Source: Hallella mizrahii (lineage in GTDB: Bacteria > Bacteroidota > Bacteroidia > Bacteroidales > Bacteroidaceae). Taken from it: a stretch of DNA of 64,000 bases. This document shows positions 43,243-51,305 of the stretch, one piece after another (the stretch's first letter is position 1; each line of letters opens with the position of its first letter). The DNA is taken from contig NZ_VUNG01000005.1 of the NCBI RefSeq assembly GCF_009695775.1, positions 89,539 to 153,538 on the forward strand, given 5' to 3'. Below the pieces are notes generated by a model that was given only the letters and a program-made list of their open reading frames with translations, ran no database searches and was not told the DNA's origin. Made by a program: the position numbers and the translations under genes.

Positions 43243-44266
43243 CATTGCGTGCATCAACAAGGTGATGAAAGAGCTGGCCTGCTGCTCTGCGCTCAGGCCA
43301 GGCTCTTACTATCCCATGCTGGATGATGAGCTTGCCAGCCTCGGCGAGTGGACTGCAGAGGTCTATGCCTATATAAAGGAGGATGATTCCGCTATAGTAG
43401 GCCAACTGGTAGAGCTGATGTATGATTATCCTGAGTTGCGGCAATACCAGGAGCGTCACCGTAGCGTGATGCCCCTCAATGTGTCCTCTTCCATTTCCAA
43501 GGCTGTTGTCCTGCTCCCTACGCTCCGCCGCTTCATCAGCAACCGGAAGCGCAAGGAAAAAGGGCAGTACTTATTCCTTGCAGACGGGTTGGCCAATGAG
43601 AAAGCTGCTGCCTTTCTCCAAAGGGCGGTTGACGCAAAGCTGTTGACCAATAGGTATCAGCCCACGCGCAAGACCAGCCTTACCGAGCTGAAGGCAATCG
43701 CCTATGCCGTCGGCACGCTCATGCACTTGTCTCCTCGTAAGAAATGGGTGCTCTTTGAGCAGCAATGGTCATGTTCGGACGGAAATATCCGTCATGCCTA
43801 TATTCCACGTGAGAGGATGGAAAAAATCAACAACGTCATCCGTCTTTACCCGGACGTTGACTTCAAGCCCTTGTTGGAACCTGAGAACCGATATTTGTAT
43901 TATTCTTGCAAAACTACTCAAAAAAGCAAAGAATACTTATATTTTGTACTGAAAAACGGAGAATATATAAGCAAAACCACTTCCTTTCAGCAATTTTGTC
44001 GTATCTTTGCAAGTAACACAAGACGCAAGCCTATACAGTGGATTGCCATGCAATGCCTTTTGGGCTACTTGGTTTACCATGCATTCAAACGTCCCAACGA
44101 CAAACTGTGGTTGACAACCAGTGAGTGCTTCTCCGTGAATGGAAAGAAACCTAATGCATGTACTCTAAAATCCCATACTGGCAAAATTATAAGAGACGAA
44201 ACTATACTTGACAAAAAACTGTTGGACATTGCTAAAACATTCAAGGAATTATCTGAATCAGATTGA
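43214..44266 (+). CDS. Unknown IME-encoded protein overlapping the integrase
   Basis: A 350-residue cytoplasmic protein that starts inside the 3' end of the integrase gene, so the two are probably co-translated. No domain is recognised. The N-terminal two thirds are mixed alpha/beta with a conserved-looking SPRKKWVLFEQQWSC segment. The last part (from about residue 230) is basic and rich in Lys, Tyr and Asn, and ends in short helices. From about 43900 on, the DNA is clearly AT-richer than the first 700 bp, which may mark a fusion of sequences of different origin. Regulation of integration or element maintenance is conceivable, but nothing in the sequence shows it. Confidence 0.65.
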   Translation: MKPRQKVVYDIACINKVMKELACCSALRPGSYYPMLDDELASLGEWTAEVYAYIKEDDSAIVGQLVELMYDYPELRQYQERHRSVMPLNVSSSISKAVVLLPTLRRFISNRKRKEKGQYLFLADGLANEKAAAFLQRAVDAKLLTNRYQPTRKTSLTELKAIAYAVGTLMHLSPRKKWVLFEQQWSCSDGNIRHAYIPRERMEKINNVIRLYPDVDFKPLLEPENRYLYYSCKTTQKSKEYLYFVLKNGEYISKTTSFQQFCRIFASNTRRKPIQWIAMQCLLGYLVYHAFKRPNDKLWLTTSECFSVNGKKPNACTLKSHTGKIIRDETILDKKLLDIAKTFKELSESD

Positions 44267-44327
44267 CGATATTCCTCCCCCATGGCACGCAGCTGTGGGG
44301 TATGTTTAATTTTTTTATAAATGGATA

Positions 44328-45146
44328 ATGAAGATGAAAAGAGAAGTCTTCTTCGGAACACCTCCAGAATGCAATGCCCGTCCTTATTGCGGTAAGGACG
44401 GGTTGATGCTATTCCTGGAACACTTGCACCATCATTATTATTATGAGGTCATTGTCAAGAACCACAGTTATGACCTCTTCGTCGAACAATTCCTCTCCAG
44501 TCACAAGCATCTTGATGCAACTGACGCAACCTGCAAGAACGAGCATGCGAGGAACTTGAACTCCATCAGCTTCCTTCTGAAAAGGCGAAGGGACCTTGTC
44601 GGCAAGTATCTGTCCACCAGTAATTCTCGCGACGACTACGACAACCTCTGGACTGAGCTGAAAACCGAAGCTCCTGAAACCGAAGTCTACAAACGACCAT
44701 TCTTTGGCCAGCCTTCCATGGATGACAGAAATGATGTAACCGCACTAACCGTAAGCAACCCTTTTGAATGCCATTTGTCAAATGATGCTTTTGGCATCAT
44801 TGCCGAGGGGCTCAACATCGCAAAGGTATTCATGAGGCCTGTCAATCCTTGTACTCTGGCTCAGTTGTTTGGCGGTACTCTTCAGCTGCCTTTGGTCGTG
44901 CAGAACACAAGGCGGCTCTCCTATTTCTTCCATCTCCTGAGACGGGAGAACTACATCTGCCGCAACTGGCAAAAGGTCATCGAGGACACAAGGATGTTCT
45001 ACAAACGAGATGGAATCACACCGTTGACGGCCAAGGACATCTCGCCGGCATTGTATTCCGTAACATGCGAAAAAGAAAAAGCGCCTTTTCAAAATGTCAT
45101 GGAGGGCATCGTGAAACGAATCAAGAAATACTATCTGTTCAACTAA
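44328..45146 (+). CDS. Unknown IME-encoded protein
   Basis: A 272-residue cytoplasmic protein with no recognised domain. The start may be 44328 or the next ATG at 44334. Notable phrases are GKDGLMLFLEHLHHHYYYEVIVKNHSYDLFVEQFLSSH near the N-terminus, a central SISFLLKRRRDLVGKYL, and a C-terminal basic helix ending VKRIKKYYLFN. It sits between the integrase-linked gene and the excisionase-like gene, in the place where NBU-type elements carry short unassigned ORFs. A weak C/G-rich hairpin with a T-rich tail lies just upstream (44270-44316). A terminator follows at 45166-45213, so the int-side genes form one unit. Confidence 0.65.
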   Translation: MKMKREVFFGTPPECNARPYCGKDGLMLFLEHLHHHYYYEVIVKNHSYDLFVEQFLSSHKHLDATDATCKNEHARNLNSISFLLKRRRDLVGKYLSTSNSRDDYDNLWTELKTEAPETEVYKRPFFGQPSMDDRNDVTALTVSNPFECHLSNDAFGIIAEGLNIAKVFMRPVNPCTLAQLFGGTLQLPLVVQNTRRLSYFFHLLRRENYICRNWQKVIEDTRMFYKRDGITPLTAKDISPALYSVTCEKEKAPFQNVMEGIVKRIKKYYLFN

Positions 45147-45165
45147 AAAGTTAACATCTGACAAT

Positions 45166-45213
45166 AAAAGGTTAGTATTAACATTCATAATGAAGTTGAT
45201 ACTAACCCTTTTT
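45166..45213 (+). terminator. Terminator after the integrase gene group
   Basis: GGTTAGTATTAAC (45170-45182) and GTTGATACTAACC (45195-45207) form a 13-bp stem with one G-T pair, flanked by AAAA and TTTTT. Confidence 0.8.
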
Positions 45214-45237
45214 CTCTAATTTATCATTCTCTGCTTC

Positions 45238-45245
45238 TATCTTTG
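45238..45245 (+). promoter_or_regulatory. -7 box for the excisionase-like gene
   Basis: TATCTTTG (TAnnTTTG) lies 47 bp upstream of the ATG at 45293 and just after the preceding terminator, so a new transcription unit starts here. Confidence 0.65.
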
Positions 45246-45292
45246 CAATCGATAAAATATTAATCACACCAAAAATTAAGCAAAGAAAGAAG

Positions 45293-45715
45293 ATGAACAA
45301 ACAAGTCCTCTCTACCATGCAAGTTCTGGCGGAAGCCCAGGAAATGTTCGAAAGTGAGAAAGTCGGCACGATGCTGAAGAAGATAGACCGGTTCGAGCAG
45401 TTCTTAGTGAAGTTCGACGGTCTTGAGAAACTCATCGAAAGCTACCAGCACCTTGAGAAGCTGCTTTATACGTCAAAGGAATTCCTTTGTGTGGAAGAGG
45501 CTGCCAACTATCTTGGCTTTTCGAAGAGCCGAATGTACAAGATGGCGGAAAAGCGCGAGGTCCCTTCATACAAACCAAACGGGAAGAATGTCTTTTTCGC
45601 ACGCGAGGAACTGAATGACTGGGTCCGCTCGACACGCGTCTCATCTACCGAGGAAATAGAGAGACAGGCTGAAATTGCAGCTAACGCCTATATGTTGAAC
45701 CGCAAGTCGAATTGA
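45293..45715 (+). CDS. Excisionase-type helix-turn-helix DNA-binding protein
   Basis: A 140-residue protein. Residues 1-60 are a helical, likely coiled-coil segment (MLKKIDRFEQFLVKFDGLEKLIESYQHLEKLL). The second half is a winged HTH of the excisionase/MerR-like HTH_17 family: LCVEEAANYLGFSKSRMYKMAEKREVPSYKPNGKNVFFAREELNDWVRS. In NBU and Tn4555-type elements a gene at this position (orf2x/xis-like) helps excision or regulates the downstream genes. It ends 2 bp before the ATPase gene, so the two are coupled. Confidence 0.85.
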   Translation: MNKQVLSTMQVLAEAQEMFESEKVGTMLKKIDRFEQFLVKFDGLEKLIESYQHLEKLLYTSKEFLCVEEAANYLGFSKSRMYKMAEKREVPSYKPNGKNVFFAREELNDWVRSTRVSSTEEIERQAEIAANAYMLNRKSN

Positions 45716-45717
45716 GG

Positions 45718-46806
45718 ATGGATATGAAGCCGGAATTCTTCAATGTGGTTGAGAATATCACCTCAGACAACATCCAAGAGATTCTTCAATACGTCAGACT
45801 GAACGTGACCGAGAAATACCCATTCCCGCCCCAGATCGTGAAAGTGAAAGGCACGACCATCGCCACTGTCGGAAACTTCAGTGCCTCTACGGGAAAGCCC
45901 AAGAGCAAGAAGACCTTCAATGTCTCTGCCATTGTCGCCTCTGCACTGTCTGGTAAGGAAGTGCTCTGCTACACCACCTGCCTTCCTGCTGAGAAGAAGC
46001 GCATACTGTATGTTGACACGGAGCAGAGCCGTCCGCATTGCCACAAGGTGCTGCAACGCATCCTTCGGTTGGCCGGTTTGCCAGTTGACAGCGAGTGTGA
46101 GGACATCGACTTCCTTGTACTGAGGGAGTTCTCTCCCGTACAGCGCAGGACGATCATAGACTGTACCCTTGCCAAGCGGAGTGACTACGGACTGGTCGTG
46201 ATAGACGGCATCCGTGACCTGTTGCGCGACATCAACAGTCCGAGCGAGTCGCTGGATGTCATCAACGACTTGATGAGGTGGTCAAGCTTTTACAACCTGC
46301 ACATCCATACTGTCCTCCACCTGAACAAAGCCGACGACAACACAAGAGGGCATATCGGCACGGAGCTGAACAACAAGGCCGAGACCATCCTGCAAATCAC
46401 TAAGAAGATAGACAATGAGAAGATGAGTGAGGTGAAGGCCATGCACATCCGTGACCAGGAGTTCACGCCGTTTGCCTTCGAGATAGGCGACGACTCGCTG
46501 CCCCACCTCATTGAGAACTACCAGGCGCAAAAGTCGGCTTCCAAATACTTGTCCTATAAGCAACTTTCCGAAGAGCAGCACCGAGAGGCATTGGAGGCAG
46601 CGTTCAAGGAGGCCAGTCAGATGTCTTACGCACAACTCGTAGAGGCAGTCAGAAAGGGGTATGAGAGTATTGGCTATCAGCGTGGACGGAACACCATCAT
46701 CAATATTATCAAGTTCTTGCAAAACAGCGGAGCCATTGTTAAGACCGACCGTGACTACAGCTACAACCCAGACTTCCACATCAAGGGGAATAGTGGTTTG
46801 GTTTAG
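45718..46806 (+). CDS. RepA/RecA-like AAA ATPase of the mobilizable element
   Basis: A 362-residue protein. The ATG at 45718 is preferred over an upstream TTG at 45712 that overlaps the previous gene. The RecA-like core has STGKPKSKKTFNVSAIV where the P-loop should be. It reads GKPKSKKT instead of GxxxxGK[ST], so the usual Gly before the catalytic Lys is Lys. Walker B-like strands are KRILYVDTEQSR and YGLVVIDGIRDLL, followed by HIHTVLHLNKADDNTRGHIGTELNNKAETIL, the pattern of RepA-like replication helicases. The C-terminal 90 residues form an HTH-like domain (YAQLVEAVRKGYESIGYQRGRNTIINIIKFLQ). It probably works with the primase downstream in replication of the excised element. Confidence 0.82.
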   Translation: MDMKPEFFNVVENITSDNIQEILQYVRLNVTEKYPFPPQIVKVKGTTIATVGNFSASTGKPKSKKTFNVSAIVASALSGKEVLCYTTCLPAEKKRILYVDTEQSRPHCHKVLQRILRLAGLPVDSECEDIDFLVLREFSPVQRRTIIDCTLAKRSDYGLVVIDGIRDLLRDINSPSESLDVINDLMRWSSFYNLHIHTVLHLNKADDNTRGHIGTELNNKAETILQITKKIDNEKMSEVKAMHIRDQEFTPFAFEIGDDSLPHLIENYQAQKSASKYLSYKQLSEEQHREALEAAFKEASQMSYAQLVEAVRKGYESIGYQRGRNTIINIIKFLQNSGAIVKTDRDYSYNPDFHIKGNSGLV

Positions 46807-46855
46807 TCCGCGGGTATATAAGAATAAATCAATGTAAACCAATAACAATACGTTT

Positions 46856-47758
46856 ATGAACATCGACCAAGCAACCCGTCTCAGCATCGTGGAGTTTCTC
46901 TCATGGCTGGGGCATCGCCCTGTCACCCAGAAGGGCAGAAAATTCTGGTATGTGTCTCCTTTCCGTAATGAGACAAAGCCATCGTTCAAGGTGAACATGG
47001 AAATTAACATGTGGTATGACTTTGGTGAAGGCGCGGGCGGCGGCATCATCTCGCTCGCCAAAAGAGTGTACAACACCAACGACGTGTCCATGGTGCTGCG
47101 TCGACTTCAGGACAAGGCACCTTCCACCATCGTGTACTTTTCTCGCCCAGCCCAGCCGCGTGAGCCTCAGTGTACGATGAAAAACGTCGTCAAGAAGCCA
47201 TTGGAGAGCCAGGCTCTCCTCGACTATGCCCGTCGTCGCGGCATTTCATCCGAAGTGGCCAAATGCTATTGCAAGGAGATCAGCTACGAGATATACGGAC
47301 GGCGTTACTTCACGATTGCTTTCCCCAACAGCTCCGGCGGCTATGAGCTTCGCAACCCGTACTTTAAGGGATGCATGGGGCGAAAGGACATCACCGTCCT
47401 CGAAGGTGAAAAGGTCGCTGAACTGAACACCTCCTGCTGCCACGTCTTTGAGGGCTTCTTCGACTTCCTCTCCTTCCGTGTCCTGCAAGCTATGGGCAAG
47501 CTGCGGCTGCCAGCCTATGGCTCGACGCACTATATCATTCTCAACTCTGTCAACAATCTCGGAAAGGCACTGAGGGAAATGACACATGTAGAGCGCATCT
47601 TCACCTACCTCGACAACGACCAGGCAGGACGGAAAGCGACGGAGACCATACTCGGCCTCTATGCACCTCGCACCGTTGACCTCTCCTTTATGTTTGAGGG
47701 GCACAACGACCTGAACGACTATCTGCTCCATCTCAAAGCAGATGCCAAGAAACAATAG
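46856..47758 (+). CDS. CHC2/Toprim DNA primase
   Basis: A 300-residue primase of the type encoded by Bacteroidales mobilizable elements (prmN1-like). The N-terminal part (about 1-70) resembles a CHC2-like module: IVEFLSWLGHRP, FWYVSPFRNETKPSFKVN, WYDFGEGAGGGIISLA. The Toprim core has the acidic motifs HVFEGFFDFLSF and IFTYLDNDQAGRKATE, with NDLNDYLL close to the end. It primes DNA synthesis on the excised element, presumably at the iteron region about 1 kb downstream. It is 49 bp after the ATPase gene. A 7-bp hairpin (AGGAGGG/CCCTCCT, 47789-47821) follows it. Confidence 0.88.
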   Translation: MNIDQATRLSIVEFLSWLGHRPVTQKGRKFWYVSPFRNETKPSFKVNMEINMWYDFGEGAGGGIISLAKRVYNTNDVSMVLRRLQDKAPSTIVYFSRPAQPREPQCTMKNVVKKPLESQALLDYARRRGISSEVAKCYCKEISYEIYGRRYFTIAFPNSSGGYELRNPYFKGCMGRKDITVLEGEKVAELNTSCCHVFEGFFDFLSFRVLQAMGKLRLPAYGSTHYIILNSVNNLGKALREMTHVERIFTYLDNDQAGRKATETILGLYAPRTVDLSFMFEGHNDLNDYLLHLKADAKKQ

Positions 47759-47849
47759 ATTTCATACGATGACTATAAGTTAAACAACAGGAGGGACACT
47801 CCGTGATGGAATGCCCCTCCTACAATCTCAAGACAAAAACATGAACAGG

Positions 47850-48038
47850 TTAATTCCGACATACCCTTTCCCTGCGAGGAAATATACTCCGGTATATCTT
47901 CCCACCCAACCAATGGAGGAAGAAGCCCAATGCCGTGACAATAGACATCAGGAGGAAACCGATAATCTTCAGTACGAGAATGACAGCACCAAGTATCACA
48001 GAGATGATAAGGCCGTAGAGGAAGATGAGTGCGAACAT
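47850..48038 (-). CDS. Small hydrophobic peptide, tentative
   Basis: A 62-residue minus-strand frame with two strong hydrophobic segments (LIFLYGLIISVILGAVILVLKIIGFLLMSIVTALGFFLHWL) and a basic tail (YRSIFPRRER). This composition looks like a real small membrane protein. The overlapping plus-strand frame is charged and featureless. No promoter or ribosome-binding site was found, so it is a weak call. It lies in the 437-bp gap 47759-48195, otherwise empty. Confidence 0.4.
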   Translation of the reverse strand: MFALIFLYGLIISVILGAVILVLKIIGFLLMSIVTALGFFLHWLGGKIYRSIFPRRERVCRN

Positions 48039-48195
48039 GATGAATTCTGTTTAAGGGTGAATGATGATGTTTGTAATCTCCTTATTTTTATGCAAATATA
48101 CGAATAATATTTGAATTACACAAGTATTCGACCATCTATTTTCAATAAATATGCAATAATATTCAATCTGTCACAACAACACAAACACAATTTTT

Positions 48196-48882
48196 ATGAC
48201 TACATATACTGCTCCAAATCTTCAAAAAGCAATCCTAACTTTCAACGTCTTCTTCAGAGAGGACACCACCACGCAGTCGTTTCTGCCCAGCATCATTTCT
48301 AAGTCACCAGAGCACTGGGCTCTTTTCCGCAACGTCTTTTCAGAGCAGAAGGACTGCAAGCTCACCATTGTTGACAAGTCCATCGAGACCCCTTTCCACT
48401 GCTTGTTGGTAGCATTGTTCTGCAAGCAGTTGGAAGAGGAACTTCAAGTCGGAATGGAGAACATTACGTTGATCCTGTCGCCATTGCACAAAGAGCATGC
48501 TCCTCGTAATGAACATGCAGGGAAAGATGTAACCGCTAACATGCCTTTCGACACTACCGACCATCGTAACGACTTCCTGCAAGAGTGCTTCGCCAAGGTC
48601 GCATGCCGAAAAGTTAAGATTGCGACGAAACGCAACCCGATACTTTGCAGGGACATCAAAATCACTTCGGGCGATTACATCCTCTACCTCCGCTTTGAGG
48701 GAGGGGTTGCAAATGGATGGATGGTGGATGATGCCTATGTGGCAAGTCAGACACCTAAAGAACTCCTGTCTTTCGCTTCCAGTAACGTGAAATGCAAGAA
48801 CATCTTCACGCACGGCTATAGCCAGAACGGGGTGTTCATTAATGTAGATTTCTTGACAAAATATCATGCGCATAATCTGTAA
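48196..48882 (+). CDS. Unknown IME-encoded protein
   Basis: A 228-residue cytoplasmic protein with no recognised domain. Phrases include FNVFFREDTTTQSFLPSIIS at the start, the central VDKSIETPFHCLLVALFCKQLEEELQVGMENITLILSPLHKEHAPRNEH, and a beta-rich DIKITSGDYILYLRFEGGVANGWMVDDAYV. The gene sits between the primase and the iteron array. It could be a replication or maintenance accessory, or cargo. Its composition is like that of the surrounding element. Confidence 0.6.
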   Translation: MTTYTAPNLQKAILTFNVFFREDTTTQSFLPSIISKSPEHWALFRNVFSEQKDCKLTIVDKSIETPFHCLLVALFCKQLEEELQVGMENITLILSPLHKEHAPRNEHAGKDVTANMPFDTTDHRNDFLQECFAKVACRKVKIATKRNPILCRDIKITSGDYILYLRFEGGVANGWMVDDAYVASQTPKELLSFASSNVKCKNIFTHGYSQNGVFINVDFLTKYHAHNL

Positions 48883-48961
48883 GACAATACCATGAGGCTT
48901 GGGAATGCACGGTGATTGCCCTGTGAACCCCGAGCCTCTAACTCTGACCGATTGATTAGTA

Positions 48962-49214
48962 TAATCATGTGATGACACTTTGCATGGTTATCACAAGATA
49001 AGACTTTGCACAATTATCATTGTTATCACATGCAAAGTGTTGGCATATTTATCACGTGCTTAGTGTTTGCACATTTATCACGTGATTAGACTTTGCACAT
49101 TTATCACGTGCTCAGTGTTTGCACAGTTATCATGTGCTCATACTTTGCAGAGTTATCACAGTTATCACGTGATAAGACTGAGCAGACTTATCACATGATT
49201 ACACTAAGCACATG
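48962..49214. repeat. 26-bp iteron array in two phase steps
   Basis: A TTATCAC-type heptamer recurs every 26 bp: at 48962, 48988 and 49014; then, after a 9-bp step, at 49023, 49049, 49075, 49101, 49127 and 49153; then after another 9-bp step at 49162 and 49188. Full units read TTATCACGTG, about ten bases with a TTAG/TCAG-like centre, then TTTGCACA. It lies between the primase side and the mobilization genes in a 686-bp gene-free stretch (48883-49568). It is a likely replication origin or relaxosome-binding region. Confidence 0.85.
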
Positions 49215-49429
49215 ATAAGACTTTGCAATCGCATAGTTCGAGCCAGGAAAATACTGAGTCTGCGGAAAAACGAGAATAGCTGACTTTGCAGGCAAAACGG
49301 CATATCCGTTTGAGGAACATGACCATATTATTTGTAAATTGAAGCACATCTACATGAACAACGACACTTATCTACTTGAAAATCGGCATTTACGCCCTGT
49401 TGATCGGCTTTACCACCGCTACGGCAGTC

Positions 49430-49545
49430 AATTGGGAGTAGCAAGTTGTGACTTTGTGTCCACAACACCGGCTAAGGCCGATGTTGCGTCAAAAGTCTCA
49501 CTTGCCTGCTGGAGCAGGGGGAAAATGAGGTCGCAACTCCCAATT
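49430..49545. other. Candidate oriT region with terminal inverted repeat
   Basis: AATTGGGAGT (49430-49439) and ACTCCCAATT (49536-49545) are a perfect 10-bp inverted repeat enclosing about 96 bp with a CCGGCTAAGGCCG-like small hairpin. The region ends 23 bp before the MobC-like gene, the usual place of oriT in mobilizable elements. The nick site is not identified. Confidence 0.45.
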
Positions 49546-49568
49546 TTATCATTTGAAATCCAATCATC

Positions 49569-49961
49569 ATGAAAGAAGGAAGAACTATCATCTTTAAATT
49601 CAGACTGACACAGGAGGAGCTGCAGCTCTTCCAAAAGAAAGCAGGAAACTATGGCGGAAACGCCAGTGCTATGGTGCGGGATGCCGTCCGGCTCTTGGAC
49701 GACAAGGGCGTGAGAGGACAAGTCAATTCAATGAACACACTGATTTCTTTTTACAAAACTTTTCAACAGCAGCTTTCCTGGTTGGGCGGCAACTTCAACC
49801 AAAGTATGCACCGTGCCAACGAGCTGGCCATCGCCGGTGAATTGTCGCCCGACTATTTCTCGAACGTCTTATTACCAAAAACAAAGGAGGCTATCTCCAT
49901 CATTCGACAGCTGAAAGCCGAACTTGACAAAGTCCACGCGCAAATTGAAAACAAACGATGA
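49569..49961 (+). CDS. MobC-like mobilization accessory protein
   Basis: A 130-residue protein. The N-terminal KEGRTIIFKFRLTQEELQLFQKKAGNYGGNASAMVRDAVRLLDD is a ribbon-helix-helix DNA-binding head as in MobC/MbeC relaxosome proteins. The remaining two thirds are helical (FYKTFQQQLSWLGGNFNQSMHRANELA, VLLPKTKEAISIIRQLKAELDKVHAQIENK), with the GGNFNQ phrase typical of this family. It overlaps the relaxase gene by 4 bp (ATGA). It should bind oriT and help the relaxase open the strands. Confidence 0.85.
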   Translation: MKEGRTIIFKFRLTQEELQLFQKKAGNYGGNASAMVRDAVRLLDDKGVRGQVNSMNTLISFYKTFQQQLSWLGGNFNQSMHRANELAIAGELSPDYFSNVLLPKTKEAISIIRQLKAELDKVHAQIENKR

Positions 49962-51301
49962 TCATCACCATTCTCCCATCATCCACTACTTTCCACGCCA
50001 TCGCCTATAACGAGAAAAAGGTCGAGAAAGGACAGGCATCGCTTATAGAGGCAGAGAACATTGGACTCCGGCCGGAAGCTTATACTGCTGACAATCTTCG
50101 TGGGTATTTCGAGTTGTACTCTGCCCGTAACACCCGAATACAGAACACCCAGTTCCATGTGGCTGTCAGCTGCAAGGGAAATGAATACTCATATGAGCAG
50201 CTGCTTGACATCGCTCATCGCTACCTCAAGGAAATGGGTTATGCGGAGGAAGGGCAACCGCTTTTGGCCTATGCCCATCGTGACACACCGAACAATCATA
50301 TCCATATCATCACCAGCCGCGTCGCACCGGATGGTCATCGCATATCCGACAAGTTTGAGAAAAGGCGTAGCCGTGAAGTGTGTGAGCGTATCATGCAGGA
50401 ATATCACTCACAGCAAGCAGGACAGATCATAGATGGTCAGCAGTCAACGTCCGAAACCGCCAACACCGAAGTCTGGAACGAGGCTCTTTCTTACCGTTAT
50501 ACTTCCAAGGCTCAGTTCTACGCCATCCTTGAAAGCATGGGCTATGACTGTAAGGAAGATGAGCAGGATTATTCCGTCAGCTTCTATAAGAACAGCACGT
50601 GTCAAGGAAAGCTGTCACTCCAAGAGATTCTTCGTCATGCTAATAAAGAGAACCGCCCCGACAACAGACGACGCCAACAGCTGCGTGCCATCCTGCAAAA
50701 GTATCGCAACCTGTCTGCCAACAAGGAAGAACTTGCAGCTCACATGAAACGCAAGTTCGGCATCAGTCTGGTGTTTGTAGGCAAGCCCGACACGCCTTAC
50801 GGTTACATTGTTGTCGACCACAAGAACAAGACCGTCTATAAAGGTGGAGAGTTTCTAAGCATCAAAGAGCTGCTCCAGTTCGAGGATGCAGCCACTCGCT
50901 TTGCCAAGATTGAGCAGACTATCGACGACCTGCTTGCCGACAACCCGAAGCTTACAACAGCAGACATCAACCGCGTCCTTTATCGCCAATTTGGTACGCG
51001 CATTCATCGAGGAACGGTTTCATGGAACGGAGATACCATCAACCTGCGAGAGTCTGTTGTTCGTCAGCTCCATGACAACTACTTGGAGTCAAGAGGCATT
51101 GTCAAACACGTTAGCACTCATCAGCCAAAGGCAGAGAAGCCACGGCATTCATCTCTCCCAGGTTCTAATCCTAATATCAGTAATATGATGGACAGCCAGG
51201 CTGGATCTAAGGATGCTAATCGTGAAAATGAAGTCGGACACGGCATGAACGTGAATGATGTGGACGACGAGCAGAGTCAGCAGGCTAAGTGGCGGCGATA
51301 G
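49958..51301 (+). CDS. MOBP-type relaxase (mobilization nuclease)
   Basis: A 447-residue DNA relaxase that nicks oriT and carries the strand to the recipient. The N-terminal relaxase domain (about 1-150) contains AHRDTPNNHIHIITSRV, with the metal-binding motif HxDxxxNHxH at His 107, Asp 109, His 114 and His 116. A Tyr-rich upstream region (EAYTADNLRGYFELYSARNTR) fits the nucleophile area. FHVAVSCKGNEYSYEQLLDIAHRYLKEMGY matches the relaxase fold. The C-terminal half is less conserved and ends in a Gln/Ser-rich tail. Both genes of the mobilization module are intact. Confidence 0.92.
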   Translation: MIITILPSSTTFHAIAYNEKKVEKGQASLIEAENIGLRPEAYTADNLRGYFELYSARNTRIQNTQFHVAVSCKGNEYSYEQLLDIAHRYLKEMGYAEEGQPLLAYAHRDTPNNHIHIITSRVAPDGHRISDKFEKRRSREVCERIMQEYHSQQAGQIIDGQQSTSETANTEVWNEALSYRYTSKAQFYAILESMGYDCKEDEQDYSVSFYKNSTCQGKLSLQEILRHANKENRPDNRRRQQLRAILQKYRNLSANKEELAAHMKRKFGISLVFVGKPDTPYGYIVVDHKNKTVYKGGEFLSIKELLQFEDAATRFAKIEQTIDDLLADNPKLTTADINRVLYRQFGTRIHRGTVSWNGDTINLRESVVRQLHDNYLESRGIVKHVSTHQPKAEKPRHSSLPGSNPNISNMMDSQAGSKDANRENEVGHGMNVNDVDDEQSQQAKWRR

Positions 51302-51305
51302 ACGG

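Noticed and set aside
47811..48107. 98-codon plus-strand frame after the primase gene
   Set aside because: Highly charged and featureless; the overlapping minus-strand frame has a far more protein-like membrane profile.
48962..49214. CRISPR array
   Set aside because: The repeated motif covers most of each 26-bp period, leaving no spacer. It sits between replication and mobilization genes, which fits iterons.
49339..49572. 77-codon open frame upstream of the MobC-like gene
   Set aside because: It lies across the candidate oriT and its inverted repeat, has no domain or hydrophobic segment, and is better explained as non-coding DNA.
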